Numbered from the stretch's first letter, positions 14,201-36,230 are shown. The stretch is DNA of 64,000 nt from Pterois miles (GCA_947000775.1 CAMQGK010000552.1:5148001-5212000), one strand, 5' to 3'. Notes: generated by a model not told the origin, from the letters alone. Numbers and translations are program-made.

Positions 14201-17200
14201 CAGCACATATCTCTACAGATTACTGAAAGAGGATTTTTTTTTAAAATAGATTTAGGAAGTACTGATTATCATGAAAGCTTTCCTGCAGGAAGAAAATAAA
14301 TGTGTTAGTTTGAGACAAACCGTATTTCCTGAGAAGAATCTGGCCTTTTCTGCTAATCAGTAAACATGTACGTTAGAGGCATCAGATAAAACCTGGAGAA
14401 TATGCCAGGCTGTTGAATTATAAATCAGGCCCATGTGCCTCGATGAGCAAACATCATTTAATGATCCCTTACAGATTAAGGTAAGCCTCCTGTCATTTGT
14501 GGAAATCAGTGCTGTCCTGGACTGCTGCTAGTAATGTGATGTAATGGCACATAAATCACAGCTGTGGGAAGAATAAGTAATATTACTAAAGTCCTGATAA
14601 ATATTTCTCACTCACTGGGACAGTGAGATTTCCATGACTGTTATGAGCTATACGAGCTGCATCACAGTGCCAATATCTGTATCTACGTTCGCCGTTTCAT
14701 ATAGAAGTACACATTTGGAAACACCTCAACAATTAACACTATAGGAGGCGTCTTATTTCCACTTTTTGCTGCTCTGGTTTCCATGTTTCTCTATGCAGAA
14801 TAAAACTTTCAACCAAAAGCAAATGCTCAGTGGTCTTCATGACAAACCTATTGTCAATCACAACAAGTTAAAGAGACAAAACCACAGGAAGACAAGCAAG
14901 TAAAATTAAGAGAAAGATTATGCATTATCTCCTTGGTGAAACAGGATAACTAACAATAAGAAAATTAGTTGAGGACAGACTAATTCCACCTTTTATATTA
15001 TGTATTTCTGGAAGATTCTTGTATATTTTCAAAAATATTTTGTATGGCTTCCTATTAACAATTCATGGAGAAAACCAGGTTCACTATTTTCCCCAAATGG
15101 CCACAACAAATAATGCAACAAGTTGTGAAAAAATAGATTGACATATTTCTAGCATAGGGCCTTATCTTACACCTGGCGCAGCAGTTTCACACCTCCACAG
15201 TTTCCATTTACATCATTTGAATGAAAAAACGAATTCTCAACCTGTGAGAAACAGCGGTTAACTGTTTTAAACATGGAGAGGGATTTTACATTATGCAAAA
15301 GGTTGAAATTCAGTTGTTTACAGACGATTACTTATTTTAATGTGCAAGAGATCATATTATTATTCAACAGGCACTCCACATCCAACCCTCCTCTAAGCTA
15401 AGAACACAGATTATTGGAAATATTGACAAGCGCCCAACAGCATTATTAATTCAGGGATAAAATAAATACTCCTCTGTTCTGTTCTTTATACTTCGGATAC
15501 TTTTTGGCCAAGTAATATTATTAGCTCACAAACAAAGTTGCACAAAGTTAACTGGAGAGACTGCACACAAGTGGCAGTCGTTGGCAAGCTGACGTCAGTT
15601 CTGAGCAAAAATTCATTTTTTTGACTTTTGATACCAGGCTTGCTTATCATAATTTCTACTGAGCAGAGGATGAGAGAGGGGAATCCAGACGTTTAAGCCT
15701 GCATACACTGAAATATAGAATGAGAAATATTACCGAGAAAAGCTGTGTATGTACATAACTTTAAAACAACAGCATCCTTTCATTTAACATTCATTTCCCA
15801 ATCAATAACCTTCATTATGTGGTCAGAGCACAAACATCATACATCTTTTAATCTAATCAAGAGTGAAGGAACAAGATTACAGTTTACAAAGTACAGTGAG
15901 AACACAGAGTGCCTGTTAGGAAGACAGTTATTTCAGGATCTCCATAAAAAACACACATACAGGGTCCTAAAGCTTGATTTATGCTTGCCGTATCGGAGGA
16001 TTGCATGTGTCCACGTGGCCAAAGTGACGTGACACCATCAGACACGGGCGGTGTTGCGTGCAGCAGGTTTTTGCCTGAGACCCTTTTAGATCTTTTACAT
16101 CTTTTATAGCCACATGGGGTATAAAACATCCATACATCTCCTTGTCACGATTCCATGTCTGTGCGTTCGGCTATCCTTGCAGAAAGTATAATCAAAGCCC
16201 AACACTCCCAGGAGGCCAGTTGATTCTATGTCTTTTACAAATTGACTGTTTTTATATTTACTGGATCCTGCTAATTTAGTTGTGATTTTGCCTATTGTCA
16301 GTTACACGACTGATATATTGTGCACCCTTCTACACAAATATCTTGCCAACAGGATATTAAACTGGGAATCCAATCGCAACACTTCTCTCGTGCTAATGAC
16401 TGAACGAGGCCGAAGCACTCGACTGCAGTATGTTGTGTGAATAATGGTCAGCTGTAATGAGCACAGCCTCTGGGCAGTGTGACTCTGTAGGCTGCTTGTT
16501 GTGAATGTCAAGTGGGTCATTGAATTTACCACTGTTGAGAAGTGATGGAGGCTAAAATTCTTACATAACCGCTGTCTTACCCTCATGCTCTTTTTATGAT
16601 AAATAATTAATAAGGAATGAGACTGGAGTTGAGCAGACAAGGATGTCAACGTGCTCATAATACAGTGCCTCCGTCAGCCCCCGGGGAGTCCCCGTCCCCT
16701 CTGTAACTTTGGCAGGACTTCAGTGACCGCCTCTTTGTGTGCACTTCAATAGAGACGGAGGAGACAGTGGCTGCACTTGTGGCTGTACTTGTGTCTGTGG
16801 TGGCAGAACATCATTTCATGATTCATTATCTCGAACCATGATGTTTAAAAGCACTGGTCTGGAATGATATCATGACAATGACAAAACCACTGGGAGTAAG
16901 GCCTGCTGGTACAATTTATGGAGCATGTAACTTCAATTTACAAAAGCACAAAATTGTGTAACAGAGTTCCTGGGCCACTATGTACTAACTAGAGCCTGAC
17001 TGAGACATAGATATACAGTGTTGATACTGACCTGACAGATACACTGGCTTTACAGCAAATGTCAACTGATAAGTAAGATATGCTGCAATACAGCAGCACA
17101 GACAGCTAAAGTCTGAAGCTAATGCATTTTTTATTTGGATTTTTGTGGCATCTGGTGTCTTAATTTGAGAATAGACAGTACAGGGATGACAGGAAACCAG

Positions 17201-20200
17201 GGGAGACAGAGGTGGGAAGTGACGTGCGACAAAAGTCACAGGCCAGAGTCGAACCAGAGACATCCTTCGGGGTCAGCACCCGCTCAGTGCATATATTGGT
17301 ACCAATTCTTCAATAACCAAATTGAAGGGATCCTAATCAAATCATAATGGCCCAACATTATATTTCCACAGTAAATCTGCTTCTAAATCATGCTTTTTCT
17401 ATCAGGTTTCTGGCTGATGGTTTAAGTAAATATAAACAAAAAAATCCCTTTCTTATCTCTTCTTATGTTTGGCTATTTGTTTATCTATCATTGATTAAGG
17501 ACCCTTGCAATTCCTGCATCTTGCTAATACACTCCATACTTTGTGCAACCTGTTTTACAAGTGTGTTTTGTAGCTTGGCTAACTTTAAAGGCGCAGGTGA
17601 GGTTGCGGTTTGCAACCAACTGAAGCTTCTCCCGTGTGACAAACATGTAGGAAACCACAGTGGCTGACGCAAACACATGAAAATTAGAATGGCGCTATCT
17701 AGAGCCAGTATTTGATTTGTCCTTCCTGGGTTACTGTAGAAACATGGTGCCTGGCTCCGTGAGGAGTATCTGCTCACTGTGTATGTATGTTAACAATAAC
17801 AGCTCTTATTATCAGGTAATTACACACTAAATAAAACATAGTTAATAAGATTATACTACATGTCTGCCAATAGATCCCCTTAAATGTGACGCACTGTTCC
17901 TTTAATAGTTACACAGAGCAATTATTAGTATTGGCTGAGTAATACATGAAATGAGGGGGTGGGGAGATAAGCTCTGCATGACAGTTTGGGCTACATTTTT
18001 GAGGACTTGCCTGGTCCTCTTTAATACCCTGATAACATAACAGATTTTTATATTGGTGTGGCAGCACCATCACATATCAGATCTTGCCCAGTATTTTCAC
18101 ATTACACACATTAAGCGTTGCTCCTAGAAGACTTTGAGCTCGGTTGGAGTACAGAGAGTGAAATGAGCAGGAAGCAATCTGACCCATGGGCTCGAAACTG
18201 CCAAGATACCAAGCTGAGCAAACCTCTAACCAACCCGAGCATGCATGAGATCAGCCTGAGCTAATACTGAGCTGTAACAACACCAGATGTTGTAGATGAT
18301 GAGACATTCCTGAGAGAAAAGGCCTAGCTGGTGCAGCGGATATGGAAAGGGATAAGTAATTTGTAAACAAGTTTTGATCTTGAGCTCTGTGAAGAATACA
18401 AAATAGGAGAGATACTGGACATTGCATGCAACAGAAAGAGCAACAGAGAGGGAACGTAATCCTGTGTTTTGGCAGAGAGCACAGGCAGGGAGGGATATCC
18501 CCATTAGTGAGGGATTAGTTTGACAGAGCAACGCTGCCCCCATGTGTTTCAACTTCAACCAGCACCTACAGCCGGTGTTAGTCTGGGTTAAGGGGTTTAG
18601 CGTGATAGTTGTGTAATTTTATGAAGTCCACAAACTGTAAAACAGCATTTTACAATACTGGTTCATGCTGAACCCGCATTTTACAATGCTGGTTCACGCT
18701 GAACCCAATTCCTTCAGGGACTGGCCAGGTGTGGGAAGGTGTGAGAAGAGTCACGGCTTCTCTCACAAGCTCTTTTCTTCTTTACGCAACTATTTCTGTC
18801 ACTTTTTGTTAACAGTACGACCGCCGCTAACCTTATTTGTTTGACTATTGGGTCTCATGCCTGACTGTGACATCAGGCTTTTCACCTCTTTAAGTGTGGC
18901 CGTTCAGAACATGGTTAAACACTTTTACCTTCAGTTACAGTCCGATGTTGTACAAACTAGTTCGTTTCAAGTCTTTACTTCCCAGTTTATCAACTGTGGG
19001 CTTCTCTGTTAGGCATTTCAAACACTGAAATACTCACATTGGTTTCCTATACATTAAAGGACCAATATGTAATATTGGTTATTTATTTGATTTATTATTT
19101 TAATAATAAATAATTCAATTAAATTTTATCTATGTATTTATTGTTACATTTTGTTTGACAAAGTTAGAGATGCAATATTGAAGTCAACCCTGAAGTTTTC
19201 TTATGATCCCAGTCACTTCCACACAGTGACGCATACAGCTTATCAATTAAACACTGACGTCAGATCTGTACTCGGTATCAGGACCGAAGAAGTCGGATCC
19301 AAGATTGATGTTCTCTGTGGAAGACACCTGGCGTTTGGTTCCCACTTCTTACAAGGCTTGCGAGCCAATAGTAAATCGATGTTGATATAACGTGGTATCT
19401 CTGGGTCGTCAGTTAGTGTAGAAAACAGGTAAATGTGAACACTCTTGTAGTATTCACGACCTGCTAGGTGTAAAGTTTCTCCTCGTTCACGACTTGTGAT
19501 GTATTTGTTGATGTCAGAAATGGCGGAGGCCATGGAAGTTCATTTTTCAGTGCATAATAAGTTAATATATTATAATTTCAGTTGAATATTCACCGTACTG
19601 AATCTTGAAATGATCATGATATGTCATCAGAGATTAAGTAAAAATGCTGAATTGAATTACTGGCTTCTTTGACAACAATGCTAGAGCCAGCATGTTCTTC
19701 TTTGAAATTTCCATTCCGGTCTGAAACGTCTGTTTTTGTTTTGACGGTGAGTTCTCATCCATGGCCCATTTCAACACCCTGATGCCACATATGAAACAAA
19801 ACCGTGGAAGCAAGTAACCGAACTGGATCAACAGAAATAACGTTACCGTTAGATTCTACTCGACCTGAACAGCCTCGGCACACATCTCTCTGTGGTCCAT
19901 GTGCAGCTGGGTTATCAAGGCAGCGATTATTTGAGACACACGGCTGATGACGTGATTCAAGCTGCTGCTAATGTCCAGAGGCTTAAGCAATCAAGTCTAG
20001 AAGGTAACCCTCAAATTGCGAAAATTTGTGCTAACTGCTATCAGTCACAGTAGAGGAGCAGATGGGCCATAGTTCCAGTATTTTGAATTTGGACTGCTGT
20101 TACCCATTTTACATGCTAGATGTCAGTACTAAACTAAATAGTCTTTAAATCTGTCATTAAGTATATCTAAGCCATTAAAGGTTGGGTTCATTGCTCAAAA

Positions 20201-21363
20201 ATAAAATACACCACATAGATACCACACTGAAATTCAAGTAAAAACTTCAGGATTTTCTAATTCCTGGATACGTGAGAATATATGGCCAAAAGAAAAAAAA
20301 TAAATAAAATAAAGAAATCTGGTGGGAAATCAAGCTGAATATACACTCAGTCAAAACGGTGTGTTTAGCTGCAAAAAAAAAAAAGTCTCTCCCAGACAGA
20401 GGTTAACCTTTGAATGCTCGTTTGTATCCGACTCTGTTAAATGTTGAACTAATGTTGAACTAATGAAAATGAATCAATTTGCATTCTGTAAGAAACTCTA
20501 CTACTGGTTCATCAGAGTTGTGCAGTTAAAATACAAGCCGGTATCTCTCAGTCTGGTACTACAGAGATCTTAATACCAGTAGTAACTTCCTTTTATCTGC
20601 CCAAACTTAGCACAATAAATATATTCTCATGTCAAAAACTAACACACGCTCTTAATAGCATAGGACCTGCTAACTCACGTGATTTCAATGCACATCCATG
20701 GTAACTTTACTGGAAATAAAACTCATCATTAAGTCAAGTATTGTGAGGATTTCTTCTTATATTGAAATGAATAGATAACAGAGCCATCATACAGCGCAAA
20801 CGCATTTTTAGACTGCATACCTCATATTTAAATGTTGCATCAAGGAGGAACTCCTGCAGCATCCTCTCTCCCAGTTCTTTGCTTGCCTGGTCACTCACAA
20901 AATGAAGGACCAGCACCTCTCCTTCCATGAAGTGTCCGTGCTTAACCATCGACAACATGGCTACCCTGAACTTGTCCTGCAGGCTCCGGCTCTTGTCCAC
21001 TTTGGTGAACATCATGAGTGCGTGGTAGCGTTGGTCGCCGGTGCTACTCCTGTTCCCTTTCCTGGACCTAGATCCCTCACTCTCTCCTCCTCCCACATCT
21101 CGATCTTCCCCTTCTTGCTCTTCAGACCCAGCTGGATGTGAGAGCCTGGTATCCAAGGTTAGGTCAGCATCGTTTCTGTTGGCGTTGTGGGTGGCCTGTG
21201 TGTGCTTGATCCTCTTTGTGGTGCTGGAGAAGTTCTGCCTCTCTGATCCAAAGTAGTAAAAAGCTACAACAGCAAGTGCAGCAGCCAGGAGAAGCACAAA
21301 CTGGTAGGACCTAAAAGTACTGATCCTACCCATGATTCTAGCTACCAGTCTTAGGATGCCCAT
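2099..21363 (-). CDS. xxylt1: Xyloside xylosyltransferase 1, three of the coding exons (3' end off window)
   Basis: Type II ER membrane glycosyltransferase (GT8-like). By family knowledge it uses UDP-xylose to add the terminal alpha-1,3-xylose to xylose-glucose on EGF repeats such as those of Notch. Exons, minus strand: 20821-21363, 13011-13158, 2099-2231. They join to 824 nt (274 codons plus 2 nt) with consistent phases. A short N-terminal tail and one membrane segment (FVLLLAAALAVVAFYYF, about residues 22-38) are followed by a charged Ser/Glu-rich stem, then ALMMFTKVDKS, the start of the catalytic domain. Exon 2 gives FHDVLALTQKLFPIVEAMQK and YYSDAIFFLSVAMHHIMP. Exon 3 carries the metal-binding DxD in VQLDLDLKY and ends at REMQPVY plus 2 nt. 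Human XXYLT1 is about 393 residues, so roughly 120 remain in an exon left of the window; nothing resembling them is seen in 1-2098. Start chosen because the hydrophobic anchor follows closely and no in-frame ATG lies just upstream. Confidence 0.93.
2400..3015 (+). repeat. Tandem-like repeat with TGACC half-sites
   Basis: About three degenerate units of 110-130 bp share GAGGGAATTTCTTCA, TCCACTTGGACT, AAGGATGAACTGATT, GATTTTGGTGGTC and AAAGGTCACTGTG. The same family lies at 53240-53700 in the other orientation. It is in xxylt1 intron 2, just beyond exon 3. Confidence 0.75.
4378..4455 (+). repeat. Fragment of the GTGGGAGGAAGCC repeat family
   Basis: Only the leading part survives: TCAACCGCTTATCTCGTTAG, GGGTCGCGGGGGGCTGGAGC and CGATCCCAGCT, matching the start of the copy at 39905. 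Confidence 0.7.
4629..5168 (+). mobile_element. Miniature DNA element, ends GGGCTGTCAA, TA duplication
   Basis: It begins TA-GGGCTGTCAA and ends TTGACAGCCC-TA, so 10-bp perfect inverted ends are flanked by TA on both sides. The interior is AT-rich with no coding potential. A second copy in the opposite orientation is at 9625-10583; both share the interior block around the TTGAGGTCAGAGGTCAAGAG stretch and GTGGGCATGTCTGT. The TA duplication suggests mobilisation by a Tc1/mariner-type transposase. Confidence 0.75.
5180..6790. other. xxylt1 intron 2 sequence, no gene seen
   Basis: AT-rich intronic DNA. Short open frames here have no motif or splice support. No repeat family was recognised. Confidence 0.5.
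6800..7645. mobile_element. Long foldback (inverted-repeat) element
   Basis: The two halves are near reverse complements across about 400 bp each, centred near 7200. Matching landmarks are GCCACAGAGGCTAACAATTT at 6900 against its complement at 7525, GAGGAGGAAGATGAGG at 6975 against CCTCATCTTCCTCCTC at 7457, and GTTCATATGG against CCATATGAAC flanking the centre. Single-arm relatives lie at 19390-19600 and 22480-22760. No transposase is present. Confidence 0.75.
7650..9620. other. xxylt1 intron 2 sequence with A and T runs
   Basis: Contains poly(A) near 8160, poly(T) near 9206 and ordinary AT-rich sequence. Frames such as 9141-9383 contain low-complexity runs and are not supported as genes. 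Confidence 0.5.
9625..10583 (-). mobile_element. Second GGGCTGTCAA miniature element, interrupted by a SINE
   Basis: It starts TA-GGGCTGTCAA at 9625 and ends TTTACAGCCC at 10583, and is the reverse-oriented relative of 4629-5168. The shared interior includes CCCACTTTATG, GTCAAGTCAGCACACTGACAG and GGCCTCAAAATATGTGAATG. A tRNA-derived SINE (9650-9991) splits it, so the SINE arrived later. Confidence 0.7.
9650..9991 (+). mobile_element. tRNA-derived SINE
   Basis: A tRNA-like head with an A box (TAGCTCAGTCTGTAGGGAG) and a B box (GGTTCAAGTCC, 9704-9714) is followed by a unique body. The tail reads TTGAATTTCCCCATTGTGGG, then ACTAATAAAGG and a (CTT)n run. RNA polymerase III boxes, body and LINE-like tail are the usual SINE layout. 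A second copy sits in the satellite at 42745-43101. Confidence 0.85.
10590..13000. other. xxylt1 intron 2, near exon 2; no gene seen
   Basis: Intronic DNA with A-runs near 10994 and 12868. A stretch at 11700-11775 (AAAAGTTCCCGGGACTTTTAG) looks like a degenerate repeat with a short palindrome. The open frames at 11336-11617 on both strands have no recognisable domain and no splice support. Confidence 0.45.
13011..13158 (-). CDS. xxylt1: xxylt1 coding exon 2
   Basis: The acceptor CTGCAG precedes GTG TTG TTC CAC, continuing GAG from exon 1 as EVLFHDV. It runs 148 nt to ATGCCTGACA|GTAAG, leaving one base that joins GT of exon 3 to make Ser. It contains the strongly conserved KLFPIVEAMQKHFSAG and YYSDAIFFLSVAMH segments. 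Confidence 0.95.
13649..14111 (+). mobile_element. Miniature element, ends TTAAAGGA
   Basis: The left end TTAAAGGACCACTGAGTAAC and the right end ACACTGTTCCTTTAA form imperfect inverted termini. The interior has CACCATGTTTCTACAGTAG and GGGGGATCTATTAGCAGA. The copy at about 17590-17904 is the same family in the opposite orientation. It is in intron 1 of xxylt1. Confidence 0.7.
14120..16980. other. xxylt1 intron 1 sequence, no gene seen
   Basis: AT-rich intronic DNA with no recognised repeat and no coding signal. Frames at 15745-16032 and 16302-16658 lack domains, codon bias or splice context. Confidence 0.5.
17105..17285 (+). repeat. Fish interspersed repeat fragment
   Basis: The block GACAGGAAACCAGGGGAGAC, AGGTGGGAAGTGACGTGCGA and GGCCAGAGTCGAACCAGAGA resembles a repeat common in teleosts. 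GAGTCGAACC looks like the complement of a B box, so it may be a reverse-oriented tRNA-like unit. The family name is not known to me. Confidence 0.5.
17590..17904 (-). mobile_element. TTAAAGGA miniature element, inverted copy
   Basis: On the minus strand it reads ATTAAAGGAACAGTGCGTCA, then GGGGATCTATTGGCAGACAT and CACCATGTTTCTACAGTAAC, clearly the family of 13649-14111. The distal end is less certain. Confidence 0.65.
17910..19050. other. xxylt1 intron 1, no gene seen
   Basis: The only local structure noted is a short direct duplication near 18640-18710 (CATTTTACAATACTGGTTCA and CATTTTACAATGCTGGTTCA, each followed by GCTGAACCC). Confidence 0.45.
19060..19600 (+). repeat. Composite repeat block, copy 1
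   Basis: It holds TTGACAAAGTTAGAGATGCA, CCCAGTCACTTCCACACAGT and ACTGACGTCAGATCTGTACT. From about 19395 it continues as a single arm of the foldback family (TCGTTCACGACTTGTGATGT, AATGGCGGAGGCCATGGAAG). A very similar block is at 21960-22640 on the other side of xxylt1 exon 1. Confidence 0.75.
20821..21363 (-). CDS. xxylt1: xxylt1 coding exon 1
   Basis: Starts at the ATG ending at 21363 (MGILRLVARIMGRIS) and runs 543 nt to a GAG|GTATGC donor, phase 0. It encodes the cytosolic tail, the signal anchor, the acidic stem and the first part of the catalytic domain (LQDKFRVAMLSMVKHG, VLVLHFVSDQASKELGERML). Reading on past the donor adds about 28 residues that are intron translation. Confidence 0.93.
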
Positions 21364-21378
21364 ATCTCCCTGTTGGTG

Positions 21379-21453
21379 TCATGAGACTGGGGGTGTACAA
21401 GGGAATACATTCACCATTTTGTGTCCTTCCAGTCCAGGTATTTTTGGCAACAT
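21379..21453 (-). other. Upstream ORF in the xxylt1 leader
   Basis: A 24-residue frame (MLPKIPGLEGHK and on) begins 4 nt into the leader part of exon 1 and ends in TGA 15 nt before the xxylt1 ATG. Such an upstream ORF often lowers initiation at the main start. It is a reading of the sequence only; use by ribosomes is inferred. Confidence 0.4.
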
Positions 21454-21470
21454 TTTCCTGTAAGAGAAAG
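21454..21470 (-). other. Probable 5' UTR splice acceptor of xxylt1
   Basis: On the minus strand CTTTCTCTTACAG stands just before GAAAATG, a strong pyrimidine tract and acceptor. This would put the leader exon start at 21457 and implies an upstream non-coding exon. Confidence 0.6.
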
Positions 21471-21735
21471 AATACTTATTTTAGTCTTGATGCACAGAGA
21501 TGCCACTGCCCATCAAAAACGGTAATAAAGGTTTGACTTTTTAGCAGACTTTTGACATGTTACCTTTACATTTAGTTAAAAGTCTTATTGACAACATTTT
21601 TATGTAATTTTTTTAAACAACATTACATCCACAGAGCTTTTAGAAAGGCGCCGAATAAAAGTATGACATTCCTGAAAAACTTAAAATTAACTGAATTAAT
21701 CTTTTTTTTTTTTTTTAAATCTGGCAGTTCCAAAA

Positions 21736-22760
21736 TAGAGATGCACTACCAATACCAGATCAGATATCAGGCTGATACTGACTTAAACTGCTGGATCAGG
21801 TATCGGTGACAATGGGACCATCTATTCAATTCAGTTGTATGTTTATATACTATATACATACATTATATATTGGAATTTTAATTCCTGTTTTAGTTTTGAA
21901 TAATTTGTTAGGCATTAAAAATGTTTATGGGAATTGTAATTACTCTTAATTTTGAAGATTTTTCTAACCAAGTTGTTGGTGTACGATTTATAATTTTGAT
22001 AATAAATAATTCAATGATTTTTTGTATTGATGTATTTATTACATTTTGTTTGACAAAGTTAGAGATACAATATTGAAGTCAAGCCTGATGTTTTGTTATG
22101 ATCCCAGTCACTTCCACACAGTGACGCATACAGCTTATCAATTAAACACTGACGTCAGATCTGTACTCGGTATCAGGACTGAAGAAGTCGGATCGGTGCA
22201 TCCCTGGTCCAAGATTGATGTTCTCTGTGGAAGATACCTGGTGTTTGGTTCCCACGTCTTACAAGGCTTGTGAGCCAATAGTAAATCAACGCATATTATT
22301 ACTGTTTTACTTATTTATTTTATTGCCAATTTCCTTCATTGCACCTGTTGTTGCTGCTGCTGTGACACCCGAATTTCCCTCCGGGGATTAATAAAGGTTC
22401 ATCTTATCTTATCTACCTATCATATATCACATGGTATCTGTGGGACCAATAAAGGAATATCTTATCGTATCTTATCTTATCTCTGGGTCGTCAGTGTAGA
22501 AAATGGGTAAATGTGAACACTCTTGTAGTATTCACGACCTGGTAAGTGTAAAGTTTCTCCTCGTTCACGACTTGTGACGTGTTTGTTGACATCAGAAATG
22601 GCGGAGGCCATGGAAGTTCATTTTTTGGTGCGTAATAAGTAAATATATTATAATTTCAGTAGAGTATTGTTTTTTCCTCTTAATGCTAAAGGTAATAGAT
22701 ATGAAGAACATGTTGATATTCCCAACAGCCTCATCTTTTTCCTCATCATTTCTAGCACGT
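21736..22760 (+). repeat. Composite repeat block, copy 2, with SINE-tail simple repeat
   Basis: It parallels 19060-19600 but keeps extra sequence: an ATCGGTGCATCCCTGG end at 22191-22206 that pairs with AGAGATGCACTACCAATAC at 21738, as in hAT-like miniature elements. Inserted at 22300-22480 are two AATAAAGG-(CTTAT)n tails of the type seen on fish SINE/LINE 3' ends. The foldback arm follows from about 22480. Confidence 0.65.
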
Positions 22761-23343
22761 TTTGTTAAACAGAAATGGAAACTTTTAGAAATGTTCCACA
22801 TTATATGGATTTGGTTTGGCATCCACAGCTAGACTACAATCCAACATTCACTCTGAATAATATCCTGTACTATCCTACTCGGGTATAAACAAAAACATCT
22901 CATGTCAGCCATCTCATTTCTTACATGGATTTAACAGTTTCCTACAATTATACTATTCCAGTACTGTGCCTGTTTTTTAGGGTGTCCTCTCCTCGATTAA
23001 GTAAATGTATGGGGTATCGTTATATGTTCATTTTGTGCTTATTTTTTATTTTAGTAATAATGTACCTAGTTTTTAAGCTTAAGCTAGGTTTCTTACATTT
23101 AGCGCCAATGATGCACCGTAAACACTGATCGCTTGGTAAGCTCACCATGCACAGAAAGTATTTTTACGCTTGACAGGAAAAGGGCAGAAGTAGATCCACT
23201 TGCCTGTCTCATGCCGTTGATCTCTGCAGTCCCATCTTGCCAGGTTGTTCGCCCTGTGTTACTGGATCTACAAGTTTTACTAACGATACACTGAAATGTA
23301 ACGACACCATTAACGTTCACGAAATGCAATGACATCAAAATAC

Positions 23344-23620
23344 CTGCGGCAAACTACTGACATGCCAACTGGTAGCGAGGAAGTTAGCAAGCGACGACTT
23401 AGCGCCAGTATGTGTGTGCTTGAGATAACCTCCGCCGCTGTTTGTTTAACCCGAGCACAAAGCTATCCACCGTTTGGTGGTTTGAAATTGCCGATGTAGG
23501 ACTGCATACATTTGCCGTTGTTGAAGTATTTGTTTGCATGGCTTTGTGATTTTAAGTGGAAAAACGGCAATAAGGCTATCTGGAGAAATCACTAGCTAGC
23601 AGCAGCGCTGGCTAGCAGCC
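23344..23620 (-). promoter_or_regulatory. xxylt1: Probable non-coding first exon and promoter of xxylt1
   Basis: A GCCGCAG|GTATTT donor ends at 23344, and the block up to about 23620 is richer in GC and CpG than its surroundings, with GCTAGC clusters often seen at teleost promoters. Together with the acceptor at 21457 this fits a spliced leader. The transcription start is not defined and the right limit is approximate. Confidence 0.45.
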
Positions 23621-24559
23621 TAGCAACAAAATGCTATGATGACACAACTTTAGCCACACCCACTTTGGTTCAGCCGTATTCCGATCCGTGATGCCTTTAG
23701 GGATAGTTGGAAAAATAAAACCGACCATAGAGGAATTTAATTTTCAATTATTGGTGTCTTTTACATTTTATTTCTATGTTATTTTGAGTTATTGTTTTTC
23801 TACTGTTTAAATCAAACAATACTCACCATTAGAAGTACTAGTGGAGATGTGTCAGTTGGTTGGTTAGGTTGTTTCTACGCATGCAATGATATACTTACAT
23901 TGTAGTTAAAAACAGAAAACAATAACATATAATAAATCCTATACATATACTGCACATGATGCACATTTTATCATCTTTTTCTTTTTTTTAAGGCCTTGAT
24001 ACATTTACATATAGACATTTACTCAAATACCGAAGTACAGTTTTGGAGAACCTAACTTGAGTATTTCCATTTGATGTTACTTTACTGCATTTCAGTGGAA
24101 AAAAATGTTCTTTTTACTCACTACGCTACATTTTTTTGACAGCTATGGTTACTATTTACGTTCCAGATTAACACGTAACTAGATATTGACTGATAAACGA
24201 GTATATCAGTTAATATTAGGATCACTGTATATGCAGTAATTAACAAAAAATTGCTGTATAGAAATGCCTAAATAATTCTGAGCTCATTTACAAACAGTGT
24301 CTTATATATTAGATGATTTTTCCAGTGAGCACTGATAAGTCGATTTTCCAACTGTAAAATATTCATCTTATTATGTAAATCTAATGGATTTGTATTGTTT
24401 GTTCATGTTATGAGTTTATATACTGTTACTGGATGTTTTTAACACTCAAATGTTTTTATACGCATTGGCCTCAAAATCCAAGTGGTATTACTACTTTTAC
24501 TTCGTCCACCAGTGGTAAATATTAAACAAAAAACATTATATTATTTTGCCCCACTTGAA

Positions 24560-24856
24560 TGGGACAATTCGAGTTTGCTACGATAACGGTAAAAACTACG
24601 AGCTTACCAGCAGCACGTGAAAGCAGCATCCCTGCCGCACGACATTTTCAGCAGCGGTATTGTTGCGCTCTGCTCGCGGCCTTTGTGGATTTGCCCGCAG
24701 CAAACGTTAACCACCTTCAATCTACTGGGAAAATGCCAGCTTTTGCAATCGCCTGATGGTGTTTTCTTCGTAAACGTTAACTAGCTCGTCGTTTTTGTTT
24801 TAAGCTCAGGCACGTTGCTAGCATAAAGCTAGCTAGCTTGATTAGCACTCGCGAAA
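24560..24856 (+). promoter_or_regulatory. srsf11: srsf11 promoter and 5' leader region
   Basis: GC-richer than its flanks, with an E-box CACGTG (near 24615), the paired AACGTTAAC motifs at about 24704 and 24773, and GCTAGC clusters near 24820. Two tiny upstream frames, MPAFAIA (24733-24756) and MVFSS (starting at 24756), precede the srsf11 start if transcription begins far enough upstream. The transcription start itself cannot be read from the sequence. Confidence 0.5.
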
Positions 24857-35677
<10,821 letters not shown>

Positions 35678-36230
35678 ACATCCCAAACATGTTACCTTTC
35701 CACTATCCTCTTTTATATTTTTAATATAGGCCGCAACATGTCTGTGCCTGATCACTCGAAGTTAAAAAGATTTGTTGTCTTAACTGTAGAAGGAAAGTCG
35801 TTAAATAATTTTTTGTAAAGATGAGAAAACAAGGACTAAAATATGAGTAACATGAGACATGGTTTTAAATTGTCATTGCTGTACTTTTTTAAGATCCTGT
35901 TGATTTTTGTTTTTGTTGCCTTTGTGTTCAAACTTGGTCTTCCTGACAGTACAATACACAGCACTGAAATGCTGTCCAAGTATTTTACCTGTCAGGGTTG
36001 AGTCCTTCCTTCCTTCAGACGGTTAGTCACTCACCACCCAGCACCAGTTTCATGGTCATTTCTTGGTTGCTGGACCATTTTTGCTTTAACTGTAATGCAC
36101 AAAGTCGTGTTTCAGATGACCTTCCTATTTACAATCCTTTGTAAGTGTACACTGTAGATTGAAATGTGTTGTCGCGATGAAATACAATAGGTTTTCAAAA
36201 GGAAACTAATAAAATTGGGTCAAACTGTCA
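35678..36230 (+). terminator. srsf11: srsf11 3' UTR and polyadenylation signal
   Basis: About 550 nt of AT-rich untranslated sequence ends with AATAAA at 36208-36213, the first clear canonical signal after the stop. Cleavage is expected within about 30 nt. Confidence 0.7.
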
